A stretch of 64,000 nucleotides of DNA from Flavobacterium gyeonganense (GCF_029625295.1 NZ_CP121112.1:1116001-1180000), one strand, 5' to 3'. Shown: positions 25,335 to 40,702, counted from the stretch's first letter. Numbers and translations are program-made. The notes: generated from the letters alone by a model not told the origin.

Positions 25335-28300
25335 ATGCAAAGAAAAACAAGTAAATTTAAAAAAACACTCGCTATTTATTTAGCCATGATGATTCTGTTG
25401 GAAACGTTACAGCCTGTACAGATGTATGCCTTAACAAGCGGTCCGACACAACCCGAGTTTAATGCCTTTACCCCTATTGGTACATCTGATATGGTAGATT
25501 TAACCAATGGCGATTTTAATTACAATATCCCAATCATGGATGTAGGCGGATATCCACTGAACCTTTCCTATAAGTCAGGAATTACCATGGATCAGGAAGC
25601 TTCCTGGGTGGGCTTGGGATGGAATCTGAATGTAGGCCAGATTGAACGCCAGGTTCGCGGATTACCGGATGATTTTAATGGTGATGAAATGCTTTATGAA
25701 AACAATCTGAAAAAGAATATAACTGTAGGAACCAATCTAGGTATCAATCTGGCATTTGCTGGAACTGACAGCAAATTGTTTACTGCAGGTGCGGGTATTG
25801 GAGTTGAATATAACAATTATGAAGGTGTTTCTTTTCGGCCTTCATTTGGTGTAGGATTTAATTTAAGCGATGAAGTGGGTGTTGGATTAAATTTTACAAG
25901 TTCAGTAACCGAGGGGGCAAGTGTAACCCCTTCAGTGAGTATTTCTAAAAAAATGACTACCAAAGCAAATGGCGCGGTTAACTACATTGATGGTACAGGT
26001 ACAATAGGACTAGGACTCAATAGCAGAAAAGGAATAGAGAATCTTAATTTATCTGCATCAGTAAAGAACAAAGCTTATGTGGCAAATTGTGAATCTACCC
26101 AGGATGTACAAATACAATCAAAAGGGAATATTGGAGGTAGCATTTCTTTTAACAACCAGAGTTTTACACCAAGTAAACGAATTGGATTTCAAAATTACAG
26201 TTTTAGTTTCAATGGCGCCGTGGGTATTGAAGCATGGTTTTTAGAGCCACAGTTTCAAATGACCGGATACGGATCTTATCAGGAAATTGCACCGGAGTAT
26301 AAATATCGTCCAGAAAAAGCCTTTGGTTATGAATATACTGAATATAAAAAGAAGCAATCCGGAATATTGGACTTTAACAGAGAATATGAAAGAAATGTTT
26401 CTGAAAACACCACGGCACTTCCTGTCACAAATTACACCTACGACACCTATAATATTGAAGGACAAGGTGTCTCCGGGATGTTTAGACCCTATCGTTCAAA
26501 AGTAAGTTATGTTTACAACGACGCCGTTGTAGACAGAGGAACAGGAATTAGTACAGGAGCAGAATTTGGGATTGGCGAATTGCTGCATTGGGGTTTTGAC
26601 TTTAAAAAAACAACTACAGTTAGTTCTACCGATGGCTGGTTTGAGAATAACAACACGATAAAACATTTAGAAGAAAAAAATACAGATAAAAAAGCTCCCG
26701 GTTATGAACCTGTAAGTTTTAGGCTGGTTGGAAGCATGTCAGCAGATCCCGAAATTAATATTTACGACGGAATTCAAAATACAAATCCGTTGCGATTTGG
26801 ACTTGACGGACCATCCAAAAGCAGAACCCTAACACCTAAATATTTTAACGAAACTTCCCTTACGAGTAATATTCCAAATCAAAGAACTAAACGCGTTCTG
26901 AGAAATCAACTGGTCCACAAAATCACAGACGAAGAAGCAATCAGAGACTCTAATTTCATTATAAGAAACACCAATGCCAAACTACATCATACAGCCGGTA
27001 TAAAAGTAGTACAAAATGATGGCACCACCTATGTGTACGGAAATACCGTTTATAATACCCGAAAAGTAGAAGCGACTTTTGATGTGTCTGGCAAAAACGG
27101 AAATAACACCTCTGGATTAGTCCCTTATGATCAGGACTTACCTAAAAACTACGGTAACAACAGTGACCAGTATCTAAATAGAATCACTACAGCCCCCTAC
27201 GCGCACACTTATTTACTAACCTCTGTTTTGTCTTCAGACTATCAGGATACGGATAACAATGGCCCATCTATAAATGACCTTGGAAGTTATACTAAATTTG
27301 AGTATGAAAGCAGAAATTCTAATTATAAATGGAGAATTCCGTACGAAGAAAACATGGCCACTTATAACAGAGGGCTTATTTCTAAAAAAGAAGATGAAAA
27401 AGGGACCTATTTGTATGGCGAAAAAGAATTAAAATATTTAACCCGAATTGTCACTAAAACACATGTGGCCTTCTTTGATCTGGAGGAAAGGAAAGATGCC
27501 AGAGGTGCTCTGGGAGAAACTGGTGGTATAGGTTCAGGTTCCGGAAAAATGTATAAAATTAAATCCATAAGACTGTATTCACTGCCTGAAGTATCCAATT
27601 CAGCAGGTGCTATTACGGATCCGGGTGAAGATGGCGCAATAAAACCTATAAAAACGGCTCATTTTGTTTACAATTATAATTTATGCAAAGGAATGCCAAA
27701 TAATGACGGAACAGCTGATACCACTGGAGAAGTTAATGCAAAAGGAAAGCTAACGCTGGAACGTGTTTATTTTACCTACAGAGGATCCAAAATGGGAAAA
27801 TACACTCCTTATGTTTTTGATTACGGAACTAACAATCCTGATTATAATTCAAAAGGGTTTGATGTCTGGGGGAATTATAAAAAAACCCTCTTCAAAGTGG
27901 CAACAGCGAAGTGCCTTCGGATTCGTTATCAACAGCAGAATTTCCTTTTGTAGAGCAAGATTTGGAAAAGGCAGATTTATATACCGGTGCATGGACCTTA
28001 AAAAATGTCAAATTACCTTCTGGCGGGAAAATTTCTATCGAAACTGAAAGTGATGATTATCAATATGTCCAGAACAAAAAGGCAATGCAGATGTTTATTG
28101 TTGCAGGATGCGGAAATGACTCAATTCCTCCTTCTGTCTTTACCAGTAAATTATACGACAATATAAGAGCCAGTAAATATTTGTATGTACAGTTAAAAAA
28201 TGAATCTTCGGACTTAGACAGGCCGACATTTGTAGATAAATACCTAAAAGAAAATTTAGACAAACCTATTCAGTTTCGCTTTTTATTAAACATGACAAGC

Positions 28301-31300
28301 AATAGCTGGCAAAAAGAATATGTTTCAGGATATTTTAAAATTAATGAAGATGGCGGCAACAGCCCTATAACCATCACAGACAGATCAGGAGGACCTATAG
28401 TTGCATTACCTTTAGAATTTTTAAAGCTTGACGGCGGTACTAACCCAAACGGAGATGTTAACCCAATCGCAAAAGCAGGCTGGGGTTTTGGCCGGACTTA
28501 CCTGAACAGGGTTGTTTATAGCTTAGGAGGAGACAGTGTAAATGATGATTTTACTTCAATTGTAAAAGATTTGGCAAAAAGTATTCAGGGTATTTCTGAA
28601 ATCTTTAATGGTCCTAATAAAGCATTAAAAGATAAAGGATGCGCCAGTACTTTTGACCCCAATAAATCCTGGATACGACTTGAAAACCCTACAGGAAGCA
28701 AATTAGGCGGCGGGTTAAGAGTAACCTCAATAAAAATAAGTGACAGCTGGGGCAAAATGCTTGGCAATACAGGTAATGAAAATTCAGATCCTGATACGAT
28801 GCAATATGGACAGACGTATTCTTATCTTGATGAATCTGGAAAATCATCCGGGGTTGCCACTTTTGAACCTAATTCCTGTCCTGAAAATCCTCTCGTAGAA
28901 CCTTTTTATAATAATCAGGGAAATTATGCCGAAAATATTGCTGCACCAAAAGAAAACAATTACGTTGAAAAACCATTTGGTAAAGACTTTTTTCCTGCGC
29001 CAAGAATTACTTATTCGCGCGTGATAGTAAAAAACCTCGAGCGTAAAGATGAGGCAAGACAGCTTATGGTAAAAAAACACGCCACAGGTATTGTGGTCAC
29101 AGAACATTATACAAGTTACGATTTCCCTACAAAAGTTAGTTATACAAAGCTGGATACCAGACCGGATATAGTGCCAAATACCCTGTTAGGATCTATAATT
29201 AAAACAGGAAACGTAAGAGTAAGAAACCATTTAACGATGTCACAAGGCTATTCGATTGAAACCAATGACATGAATGGTAAAATGAAATCGCAACACGTAT
29301 ATTCTGAGGATCAGGCTGATTTACTGTTACAGCCAAATCCTGCTAGTCCAGCTGTCCCAACTTCGTATGTAAAATATAAATACAATGTTGATGCAGATCA
29401 AAATTTAGTTAACAATTTAACAACAATCAATTCGGCAGGAGAGGTTGAAACGAAATTAATAGGGGTTGATTATGATTTAGTGAATGATTTTAATGAAAGC
29501 CATTCTGAAACCAACCTTGTAGGATTTGATGCGAATGTCGCCACTGTTTTGTTTGGTATTTTCCCTGTATTTGTACCTAAAGTTATTCCGAAATTGTCTT
29601 ATCATGAAAATTTACTGCGTACTGCGGTAACGACAAAACATGTTCACAAATCGGGTATTCTCCTTGAAAAAACAGCTTATGATTTAGGTTCTACAATAAA
29701 TACTAAAAATATAGCCTGGGATGCTGATAGCGGCGAAGTTATTTTGACCCAGACTGAAAATGAATTCGACGATAGTTATTATTCTTTTACATATCCCGCC
29801 TATTGGATGTATGACGGTATGGGAATGGCCAGTATAAACATTGGTATTGAAGGAGAATTGATCCCAAAAACATCCGTTGCACCAATCGGTATGTCTCCGG
29901 TTCCTTTAGATGCCGGATATACGTTAAAAGATTATACCGGACCTTTGACAAGTCTATTTCATGTTGGTGATGAACTTTATATAAAAGACGGATTACTTTT
30001 ACCAGTAAACACCACACCCGAATATAAACTATGGGTCATTGGTGTGAACAATAATGCTATCACCTTAATGGATCGTAAGGGAAATTATGTCAATCCATGT
30101 GCTGACCATGGGAATATTAATTTCAAAATTATGCGTTCAGGATACCGAAACCTGCAATCGGCAGCTATGTCAACCATAACATCAATGACCAACCCAATTG
30201 CGAATGGCAATTTAAATGCAAATAGTTTTATGTATTCAGGTTCTTCAGGCATCAATCCGAGGATTATAAACGCAAGTGCTGTTGCATACAAAGATTTCTG
30301 GAGCCCACAAAAAGAATCCGATTTACCATCTTACCCGGAGAGAGATCCAGCAAAATATCATACATATATTGATGCTCAAGGCTCACCATATATACGATAT
30401 GACGGGGATCTTTATACGGATGAAAATGGAAACCCGAATTATCCAATCAATATTAAAGCGAATCCTTATTTATGGAATATAAAAGGAAACTGGAAAGCGG
30501 AAAAGTCATACGCGTATTTAGCCGGAAGAAATTCAGCTGCTTCCACTAATGCCAATAATCCCCGAAATGAAGGTTTTTTTAATAATTTTTCTCCTTTTTA
30601 CCAACTGCTTAATGGTACCTGGACTGCAAAAACGGATAACTGGACGTATGCCAGCAGCGTGACAAAAATAAGCCCGTATGGGGCAGAACTGGAAAACAAG
30701 GATGCCTTAGACCGCTACAGTGCCGCCCAATATGGGTATGGTTATAAGCTACCAATGGCCGTGGCTTCTAACTCCAGATATGAACAAATGGGTTTTGAAG
30801 GATTCGAAGAAGTTAAAACCGGTAAAACCAATAAGCATTTCGGATTTAATGTAGTTCCAGCCGATTTAGTTTCGACAGAATCACACACAGGTAAAAGCAG
30901 TTTAAAGATAATGACTGGTCAGACTAAATCATTGACCCGAAATCTGTTGAAGACTTATAAAAGTTACTCAAGTGTAAGTTGTCCGATTGACCCTAACCTA
31001 TTTTGTCCAGTTGTATCAAATGTAAACTATCCTCCGATGTCGGGTATGATTGTATTTCAGCTTACATATCCCAGCAATATAAATGGAATTATTCCAGATA
31101 TCAGACATTATTCAGATTACGATTATGGAAATTTCCCGGAAAGCTTATACAGGGTTGAAATTATTGGTAATGTAGTGTATATTGGTTTTAATAGTGAAGA
31201 AGTTTACAAACATAGACTTGGAGGACCTTTACAAGCACAACCTTTTCACACCAATATTGATTATCATTTAATAGATGGGACTTTTATAGTCCGTACCCGG

Positions 31301-31357
31301 GTGGGAATAAAGTATGGAGAGTACAACTTAAGTACTCAATGTCCAACAGCTAATTGA
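25335..31357 (+). pseudogene. RHS-locus large secreted protein (SpvB/TcdB-like), one frameshift
   Basis: Two frames (25335-27953 and 27911-31357) overlap out of phase. Adding one A to the A7 run at 27879-27885 joins them as ...NYKKNPLQSGNSEVPSDS..., giving ~2,007 residues. An N-terminal hydrophobic segment (LAIYLAMMILLETLQPV) is a signal or anchor. The region after it (TPIGTSDMVDLTNGDFNYNIPIMDVGGYPLNL and WVGLGWNLNVGQI) is the typical opening of Bacteroidota RHS-associated proteins, related to SpvB/toxin-complex shells. The rest is beta-rich with YD-like strands. It precedes, in the same direction, a small DUF-type protein and the RHS toxin, so it is probably the shell or delivery partner. 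Confidence 0.72.
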
Positions 31358-31370
31358 TAAAATATAAAAA

Positions 31371-31955
31371 ATGAAAAAAACAATATATACCTTCATTCTG
31401 TTTCTGATCATCACTTTGTCCACTTTTGCTCAAATTGATAGTGAGGGATCTTTCATTCCTCTTACCTCGACCACTGCATCAACAAAATATATTGTAAGCG
31501 GGTGGGTAAAAGAAACGCAAACAGTATTGCCCGTAACTTATGCCAATTCTTCAATAGTTGTCTCAGTAAACAATCCCGCCGTCATCAAGACCATAACCTG
31601 CGTTCCTTCCGGTTCAATTATCGATGGATGGCAGCGTATTATTGGTATTCTGGAAATCCCTCCTATAACATTAGATTATTATAATGCAACTATCAAAATC
31701 GATTTGAACTGCAGCGGAAATGCACCAAGCTGTTATTTTGATGATATTAGATTTTATCCTTACGATGGAAGTCTTAAAAGCTTTGTTTATGATGAAGACA
31801 CACAAAGGTTAATGGCAGAATTAGATGAAAATAATTATGCTACTTTTTATGAATATGACTTAGAAGGAGGGCTTATCCGGGTAAAAAAAGAAACCGAAAA
31901 AGGAATTTACACCATACAGGAAACCAGAAGCAGTACGGCTAAAATTACACCATAA
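31371..31955 (+). CDS. small secreted RHS-locus protein with YD-like end
   Basis: 194 residues with a clear signal peptide (KKTIYTFILFLIITLSTFAQ). Residues ~30-125 look like a beta-sandwich carbohydrate-binding-like domain (YIVSGWVKE...CYFDDIRFYPYDG). The end reads SFVYDEDTQRLMAELDENN followed by YEYDLEGGLIRVKKE, which are YD/RHS-type repeat units. It starts 13 bp after the large shell-like gene and 55 bp before the RHS toxin gene, so the three form one transcription unit. It may be a detached end of the preceding protein or a linker subunit; its function is unknown. Confidence 0.72.
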   Translation: MKKTIYTFILFLIITLSTFAQIDSEGSFIPLTSTTASTKYIVSGWVKETQTVLPVTYANSSIVVSVNNPAVIKTITCVPSGSIIDGWQRIIGILEIPPITLDYYNATIKIDLNCSGNAPSCYFDDIRFYPYDGSLKSFVYDEDTQRLMAELDENNYATFYEYDLEGGLIRVKKETEKGIYTIQETRSSTAKITP

Positions 31956-32010
31956 AATAATTTTCTGTTTCAGCAACCAACTCTTAATTCCCAATCAATA
32001 TTAAAAATAT

Positions 32011-35000
32011 ATGAACATTATATTCAAAAATTGGATCAAAAAAATTTATTTTCTTGTTGCACTTTGCTGTTCACTGTTCACTCATGCCCAGGTACAGGAA
32101 GTGGAATATGGCAGTTTTACGCCAACTGCATTACGCTACTTTACTGCCGGGACTGTTCTGGACTCTGAGTATAATATCCCCAATCAAAAAAACATTGATG
32201 CTTATTGCTATTTCTCCTTAGCGATAGACAATGAAAAAGCGCCTTATACCGGATACAGTGTTACGGCTGCTTTTGAGATTACCCCTTATGACCAGTCCGG
32301 AAATGTACTTCCAGCCGAAATGGTTACCAAAACGATGACTGTCAACTACAATCCTAACTTTAGTACGGTCAGCCCTGCTTTTAGCGACTTAAACTATTAT
32401 AAAATCAAAAATAAATTTGGTCTTAGAGTTGCCCTCGTTTCTAACAGCATCGTAGTAAAAGATCTTTCGAATACTGTTATTCCAACTGCTTCTGCTACAG
32501 CCCAATTGAATAACGTGACAATAAATATGGGATTCAAAGCCCGAAGATATTATCCTTTGGCTACTACTTTAATTAGTCCAACAGCAACAACAAATACTAA
32601 TGCAACAGCGGTTAAAATTTCCTGGGGCGCTTTAACAGGCGCCGTTGAATATGAACTAGAATGGACATGGGTTGATAATTACAGTGATGCAAGCAGTACT
32701 GCAGTTACCCCTCCCCAAAATATTCCGTTTACAGACCGAAATTTCGATTTAAATAATACCCGAATTGTAATCAAAGCAAATGGATCTGCAAATAATTATG
32801 AAATCCCCCAAATCTACAGTAAAGGTTATATACTTTACAGAGTAAGAGGAATAGGCCGAAATGCCAGTAATGAAAATGCTAAAACATATGGTCCCTGGAG
32901 TTCCGGAGCCGGAGCAAAAATAACTGTTGCAGACTGGCCTAATCAAATTACCATATCCGAGCATGAAAACAATAAAAACTGGCAGTTTCAGGCCAGTTAT
33001 GCCGAGGATGGGAAGAAAAAAGAAATCGTTAGTTATTTTGACGGATCACTCCGAAATCGACAAACCGTTACCAAAATAAACTCTGACAATGTTGCCGTTG
33101 TAGGGGAAGTTATATACGACACACAGGGAAGACCTGCTATTGAGGTATTGCCAACACCCACTCAAGATAATACAATTCATTATTTCCAAAATTACAATTT
33201 GTTTAATGCCAATACCCCGTATTCCAATAAAAATTTTGATTACGGGCCAAATAGCTGTACAACGACTACAGCTCCCATGATCAATACTGTTTCAGGATCA
33301 AGCAAGTACTACTCGGCAAATAATGATTTTACTACTTCTGTAAATCGAAACTTTATTCCGGATGCCAAACTGTACCCTTTTTCCCAGACAGAATATACTC
33401 CTGACAACACCGGAAGAATTTCGCGTAAAGGAGGCGTTGGTGACAAACACCAACTGGGCTCCGGTCACGAGATGAAATATTTTTACGGAGTTCCCTCTAG
33501 CATGGAATTAAACAGACTTTTTGGATATAAAGCAGGAAATATTTCCCACTACAAAAAAAACACCGTAATTGATCCTAATGGTCAAATTTCTGTAAGTTAT
33601 TTAGATCCGCAGGGAAGAACAATTGCGACTGCACTTGCCGGTGCCAATTCTACCAACTTAGAGAGTCTTCATGAAGAAACCATTACAGGCAGTACAGTTA
33701 ATGATGATTTAACTGCCCTTAATACATTAGCGGAAAGCGGTGCATTTAAAGCTAGTCTGGATAAAAAAACAATAACAAAGGAAATTTTAGTTTCAGACGT
33801 TATTCCCTATCATTTTAATTATACTTTAGATCAAAGCAGTTCTTTTCAGCTCGAATGTCAGACCCCTGCTTTTTCATATCCTTTTGTTTATGATCTGGAT
33901 ATCTCCCTTAAAAACAATTGTGGAGAAGAACAATTGACAACTCCGGTACACCAGCCAGTAGGGATAAAAAAACAGACGGAATACCGACAGGAGTTACAAT
34001 AAACAAAAGTGGCCTTAGTACCCCTCAACTCACAGCGGGAAAATATAGTTTATCAAAAGAGCTGAAAGTAAATGAAAGTGCATTAAAATCTTATGCAGCC
34101 CACTATGTAAAAAAACTGACCACCCCTGGTTCGTCCTGTTATATAAACCCTAATGCTTATAAGGCAGATGCATCACTGTTAATTGAAAATTGTAAATTTA
34201 GCTGTAAAACCTGCGAGGATAAATTAGGAGAAAAACCAGCATATATCCAAAACTCATTTAACGCCTATTATTCCAGTACTTTAATTACTGTATCGATTGC
34301 TGGTACAACCATTAATGTTCAGCTTAATGGTGCTACAAATACTAATGGTACTGCTATTGACGCAGAAGAAAAATCAGGCTTAACGACCCGTTTTTCTAAA
34401 GAATGGGATTTGTTAAGCAGTGAATGTAAGAAATATTGCGACCCTGATGTTGTATTTGCACCTTCATGCGATGTAAATGAAGGAATGCTGCTGGCGGATG
34501 TGAGCCCAAATGGCCAATACGGAGCTACATCGAATACGTATGTTAATGATGAAAATCTTCCGGTTACACCAAATCCTGCCTATAAAGTAAGTGTCTTTAA
34601 TAATACAAGTCCGGAAAGCATAACAGGAAACCAATTATTTTATTATGCTGATAATTCAACTTCTGGAAATAACTGGAAAAAACCCACAACATCCTACGTA
34701 AATGAGGATGAATCCATTGCATGGATTGAGTTAGAAACTACAACTGCTGCAAATGGAGAAATTACATTTGACCCTGAAATTGACACATACAGTGATATTC
34801 CACCAGCAGGTAAACTTCAAATCACAAACCCTGATGGTTCAATTACCTACAAGGTCAGACCACAATACCTGAAACACAATAAAGATTTTATTGTCAAATG
34901 GGATGATGGCTGGGCTGCTTCATTGGTAAAATATCATCCGGAATATAATTATCTGGTGTACAGCAAAGCACTATGCGGAATCACAAAAACTGTTACAATT

Positions 35001-38000
35001 AACGGTGTTTCTGTTACCTTAAATTCAGACGATTATGACAACCGTGTCCAAAACACCACTACTTTTCTACAGGCACAATCAAATGGGTTCATTGATTCCT
35101 CAGGAAATTTTGACTTCATTTACACCAACGACCCCTATTTTCAAAGTTTTACAAGTGCTGGTATTGAAACCACTAACCAGCCTGCTCTAAGATATAACCC
35201 AAATACCTCTGGCAATACCAGTATCATGTATCAGGCACTAAAAACCAATTATGCCAAGGATGCCAATAATGTCAGTTTGACAATGTTTCAAAATGCGGTT
35301 AAGACTGTCTTGTGTTCGCCTTTAACTACTAATTGCAACTCAGCATTTAGTTCAGCAACACCAGAACAAAAAGATGCGATATGGAACATCTATAAATCTT
35401 TATATCTGGGGCTCAAGGCCAATATAAAGCACATTTACCTAAATCTTTATGCTTTAGAGAAAAAAACATACAATGGCTGTATTGGTCCGGAAAAGTCTAA
35501 AAATGTAGCCAATGTGCTGAGCAGCAGTTTTGCGACCCAAAAAACAGCGATCAACAATGCCATTCAATCCATCACTACTTCAGGCACATTATGCGCCAGC
35601 AGCAGTGCACCTCTATATGCAAAACTGGAAAGACGTTTTATTCCGACAGATTATAGTTATGATTCTTCAGCAGATCCTAATACAGTAGTCACTAATGCGA
35701 AAGCTGTAAACCATTATCAGGTCTATGCCCAAACAGGGAATTGCCCTCTTTTGTCAGATTTAGATCTTTTTTTAAATAACTTTTTTAAAGATCCAATTCT
35801 TCCTATTACGTTTACTACTACAAATGCTACTTATTCAACATTTAATAAGCAATATTTAAGTACTAATTTATTAAAAGCATTATCCCCGGGCGTTGCAATA
35901 CCTACTGCTACACTTACTATCAACTCGACTTCTTCGGGAACAAAATTAGACATCCGTTTTAGCAGTACTACACCCAGCATCACCAGCGGCATTACAAGTT
36001 TGACTACACCATCATCTACTTACAACTGGTCTGGTTATGGCTCGACCTGGAAAATTATCAATCTAAAACAATTTTTCTATGATAAAGCTGCTTCTACTCC
36101 CGGAAGCGGTATTTTCAAATTCAAAGTAATTGCTGAAATCAGTAACGGATCGAATACAACAAAAACAGGTGAGATTCTCCTAACGGGAACCACTACAGCC
36201 GCAATTGGAGAATGCGGGATAAGCGGCGGTGCCGGAGAAACATTATATCCAAATGCGGATATGTCCGGACCAAATGTATGCAACAAACAAACCCAATTTG
36301 AAACAAGTATCACTAACTTGTTTACTGAACTCAGAGGAAGCTTAAATAACACCTATCTTACTTATACTATAGCAAATAATAATCAGAGTTATTTATACAA
36401 TTTTTTTGGTTCTGAAACTTTAATTTTCACTAGAAATCAAGGTAGTTCAGAACCTTATTATTATATAAAAAAAGGAAATGTAATCGTTGCAAGCTTTTAT
36501 TTTGACAGTGCTCTTCCAAATAACATAACCCTTTTTACTTCATTTACGACCAGCAATAATTCACCAAGTCATTTTCGATTTAATTATAACACTACAGGGC
36601 TCAGTGGTTCTATCGAAGGAGAGATAGAATTACCTTACAACAACTTTGACTGTCCTGTTGCAGCCCAAAAATGTATTCCGCAAACTGTAGCACCCGTCGC
36701 CTGTGACAATGCTAAAAAAACAGAATACATCGAATTTATAAATGGCAAGAGCGGGGTTCCTCCTGCCCTCTCCAATTATAGTGTAGATGCTTCCAAAGTG
36801 CAGTTTTGCGAAAATAATTACCAATATATCTTTGATAGTTACAAGGCTTATATCAATCAGATGAAAACTATCGGCATGACATCTGCACACGATATTCGTT
36901 TCAGGACTATTTCAGAATTTGGAAATACCTATCTTAATTATGGTTTTTCAGATATTGGAAATACCATCACACAATATTCAGCCTATTATGTGGCTAATGC
37001 AAATGATCCTAATTTATTGAACTGGAATGACTGGGTAAATACCGTTTATAGAAAAATTAACGGTCTGTGTCCTCCGGCACCGCTATCCAATACCTACACT
37101 ATGCCACTGCCATCGGTTCAGGCAGAAACGTGCGATCATTTTAGTATTAATATAGATGGTGCATTTGGCAATGATATTTACAACAGTGTCATAGAAGCCA
37201 AAAAACAAAAATTCATAAAAGATTATATTACTCTGGCAATGACCGCAACAGAGACTTTTGATATGAATTACACCGGTAAGGAATATCAATATACCTTATA
37301 CTACTATGACCAGGCTGGAAACCTTACCCAGACTGTGGCGCCTGAAGGAGTACAGCGTATGACATTGGACAAGGCAGCAAACGACAACATAAATGCATAC
37401 CGAACACGCAATGATCCTGCAGAAAATACAGCTTTGCAGCCTGCCCACACCTTTAAAACCCAATATAAATACAACACATTAAATCAATTGGTGTGGCAAA
37501 AAACGCCTGATGGTGGTGAAACCCGTTTCGCTTACGACAAATTAGGCAGAATTATTGCTTCCCAAAATGCAAATCAAGCGAAGCCGGGATCTGGATCGGT
37601 AAGATTCAGTTATACTGCCTACGATGGATTAGGCCGTATTGTGGAAGCCGGCGAAGTGCAGAATCCAAATACAACTGCAGCAACGACTTATACGATCAAT
37701 GATGAGGGAAAATTAGTTTATGGAGGTGCTGCGATAGTGAATGGCTTTACCGATAACATTGCCAGCAAGGGCGAAGTCACCCGAACCGTATATTCTGACG
37801 ATCCTGATGTAGAAAAATGGAGTCCGTACTCTCCTCCCGGAGGAGGAACACCCCCTTTAATTACCCGAAGCGCATCCTTTTTCTTTTCGGATAAATCCAC
37901 TACTCCTGCCCTTAATAATATAAACAGGGTAACGGCTGTTTTTTATTATGACACGTATATAGCGGCGTCTCCGCTGAATTTCAACAATGCCATTTTATAT

Positions 38001-40702
38001 AATTACGATATTCATGGCAATGTAAAAGAAGTAGTCAATTATTATTCGGCACTTAGGGATCCTAATTGTTATTCCCCTACCAAAAATGATTGCGAAAAAC
38101 ATATCAAAAGAGTCGTTTATGATTATGACCTTATCAGCGGGAATGTCAATACTGTCACTTTTCAGCCTGACAAACCAGATATGTTCATCCATAAGTACAA
38201 TTATGATGCAGATAACCGAATTGTCGATGTACAGACCTCATCAGACAATGTGCTATGGGAAAAAGAAGCGAATTATAAATACTATCTCCACGGTCCTCTG
38301 GCACGAGTTGAGCTAGGGAATAAAAAAGTACAGGGTATCGATTATGCCTATACACTGCAAGGATGGCTTAAAGCCGTAAATGGTGAAAACCTGACCGCTG
38401 CTGCCAATGATATGGGACAAGACGGACTCGCTTCAGGAACCACCAAAACATTTGATGCTTTTGGGTATTCCTTAAACTATTACGACCAGGATTATAAGTC
38501 TATTGGCAGTACCGATGAAACTTCGGGCTTCAAACCTTTGATGTACAGCCGAAATAGCACGATTCAACCCAATTCAAAAGATTTGTTTAATGGCAACATC
38601 AAGCAAATGACTACTGCAATACGCAAAACCGATGGCAGTTTGCTTAACATCCAAAAGAACACTTATACGTATGACCAGCTAAATCGTATAACAAAAATGA
38701 CTTCCAGTGCGATTGTACCTAACGCGACTTCCGGAAATACCAGCTACGATTCGAGTTATTCGTATGACAAAAATGGAAACCTCCAGACTCTAAACAGGAA
38801 AGCGCCAAACAGCAACGGAGTACCAACCGACATGGATAAACTAACCTATGAGTATCCTAACGAAGCCGACAAGCCCTACCGAAATAGCAATAAACTGGCC
38901 CTGGTTAAAGATGCGGCTCCGATACCGGCAGCAACATTTGCCGGCGATTTAGAAGATCAGGTGACCAAACTGGCTGCCTTAACCCCTGCCATAACGTATA
39001 ATATCAATAATCCTGAAACGCATAATTATATTTATGACGATATAGGACAGCTTATTGAAGATAAAACTGAAGGGATAGTCATAAACTGGCGTGTTGACGG
39101 AAAAGTAAAAAGTGTCGTAAAAGGAACTGTAACCTATGCTTTTGAATATAATGGTTTAGGAAACCGAATCGCCAAAAAGGAAATTAAACCAGGTCTTATT
39201 ACCACCACTTATTATGCTCATGATGCCCAGGGCAATGTGCTTGGCGTATATGAAGAAAAATTTAAACCTAAAGAAACCGACCTGCAAAACGACCTGCTTT
39301 TAAACAGCTACAATGTCAATAGCGTTGCCCTAAAACGCGCTATCAATAACATATTTATGACCAGTGACGGCAGTACTGCAAGCGTAAGTGCAAACGGAAA
39401 TTTAAAGCTGCAGGCAGGGAATTCTATTACACTTAAAAATTTCACAGCGGTTCAGGGCAGTACTTTTGTGGCACAAATTACACCTGTGCAAGCCAATAAC
39501 AACGAGTCTGTATTGACGCTTAAGGAACACCATATTTTTGGCAGCAGCCGACTGGGTATGGAAACCAAAAACTTGGTGGTATATAACAGCGCCACTACCA
39601 GCGGAACACCTGATCCGGTTCCAACAAATTTTGTATCTTTGATTGGTGATAAACATTTTGAATTATCCAACCATTTAGGCAATGTACTGGCGGTAATAAG
39701 CGACAAAAAAATCCCGACCGCTACAGCAGGGGTGTTTAACCCTGACGTTCTTAGTTATTCTGATTATTATCCTTTTGGAATGTTGGTACCTAATAGGCAC
39801 GGAACTAGTGAACCTAATGGATACCGTTATGGGTTTAATGCTCAAGAAAAAGTAGACGAAATTTCAGGCGAAGGAAATCATAATACTGCAAAGTTTTGGG
39901 AGTACGATACTCGCTTAGGTAGAAGATGGAATTTAGACCCAGTACCAAAAGGCTTCATTAGCGGATACGCTACTCTTAGTGACAATCCTATTTGGAGAAT
40001 AGACCCAGATGGAGATGATGATTATTTTAATTCTGACGGTTCTTATAATAAAGAGAGAAGTACAAAAACAGGATCAAAAATCGTAATCATTACTGGTAAA
40101 ACAACTCAATCTTTTTCAAAATTTAGTGCAACTAGAACAAATAGTCAAGCTTCTGCTAAAATTGTTGCTCATTATGCTGGACAAGTAGGTATTACTGGTA
40201 CTGTAGGAGTTAGCCCAAATACAGAGTCAGTAGAGAAATTAGGTTTTACTAGCCGTGACGAGATTTATCTGACATCTAAAGGTGGTGTGAATCCTCAATT
40301 CAATGATTTCAATAATTTAAAGAGTACACTAATTCATGAAAAAGACCATAAAAAAAGGGACATGGTTTTAGAACAATAACTTTTGAAGAGCATGCAAAAG
40401 TTTATTTGGCTCAGATGGATAACGGTTTCTATAAAACAACAATTGATAAAAAAGAAGGACATGCTAATTCGTTTGCTCAATATGTTTTGAGTGCTGACAG
40501 AAAAGAACCAGATGCAAATTCTACTGATTTAATAAATAGTTACAATAGTAAGAGTAAGGAGTTTAAATTAAGTTTAATACAACAAGAGTTCAAATTGGAT
40601 GATAAAGGAAATATTGTAGATACTAAATTTTATATTAATGTTACAGATTCAAAAGGCAATACAGGTAGAATTGATTATGATAAAAAGAAGACTTCCAATT
40701 AA
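32011..40702 (+). pseudogene. RHS-repeat polymorphic toxin with HExxH metalloprotease-like tip, two frameshifts
   Basis: Three frames (32011-34002, 33918-40379, 40406-40702) rejoin if one A is added at each of two A7 runs (33966-33972 and 40350-40356). The product is ~2,897 residues. Order: signal peptide (SLFTHAQ); DUF6443-like region; Cys-rich middle; YD repeats (YDQAGNLTQTVAPEGV, YNTLNQLVWQKTPDGGETRFAYDKLGRI); and the RHS-associated core (SNHLGNVLAVISD, YDTRLGRRWNLDP, IDPDGDDD at ~40010). The variable tip of ~230 residues after IDPDG contains LIHEKDHKKKGHG, a HExxH zinc-protease motif interrupted by the last frameshift, and FEEHAKVYLA as a possible third ligand. The neighbouring lipoprotein is the likely immunity protein. 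Protease activity is an inference from the motif. Confidence 0.78.

Noticed and set aside
27763..28047. Separate 94-aa gene within the RHS shell-like gene.
   Set aside because: It is the third frame through the frameshift zone; its product has no family features and the flanking frames explain the region once one base is restored.
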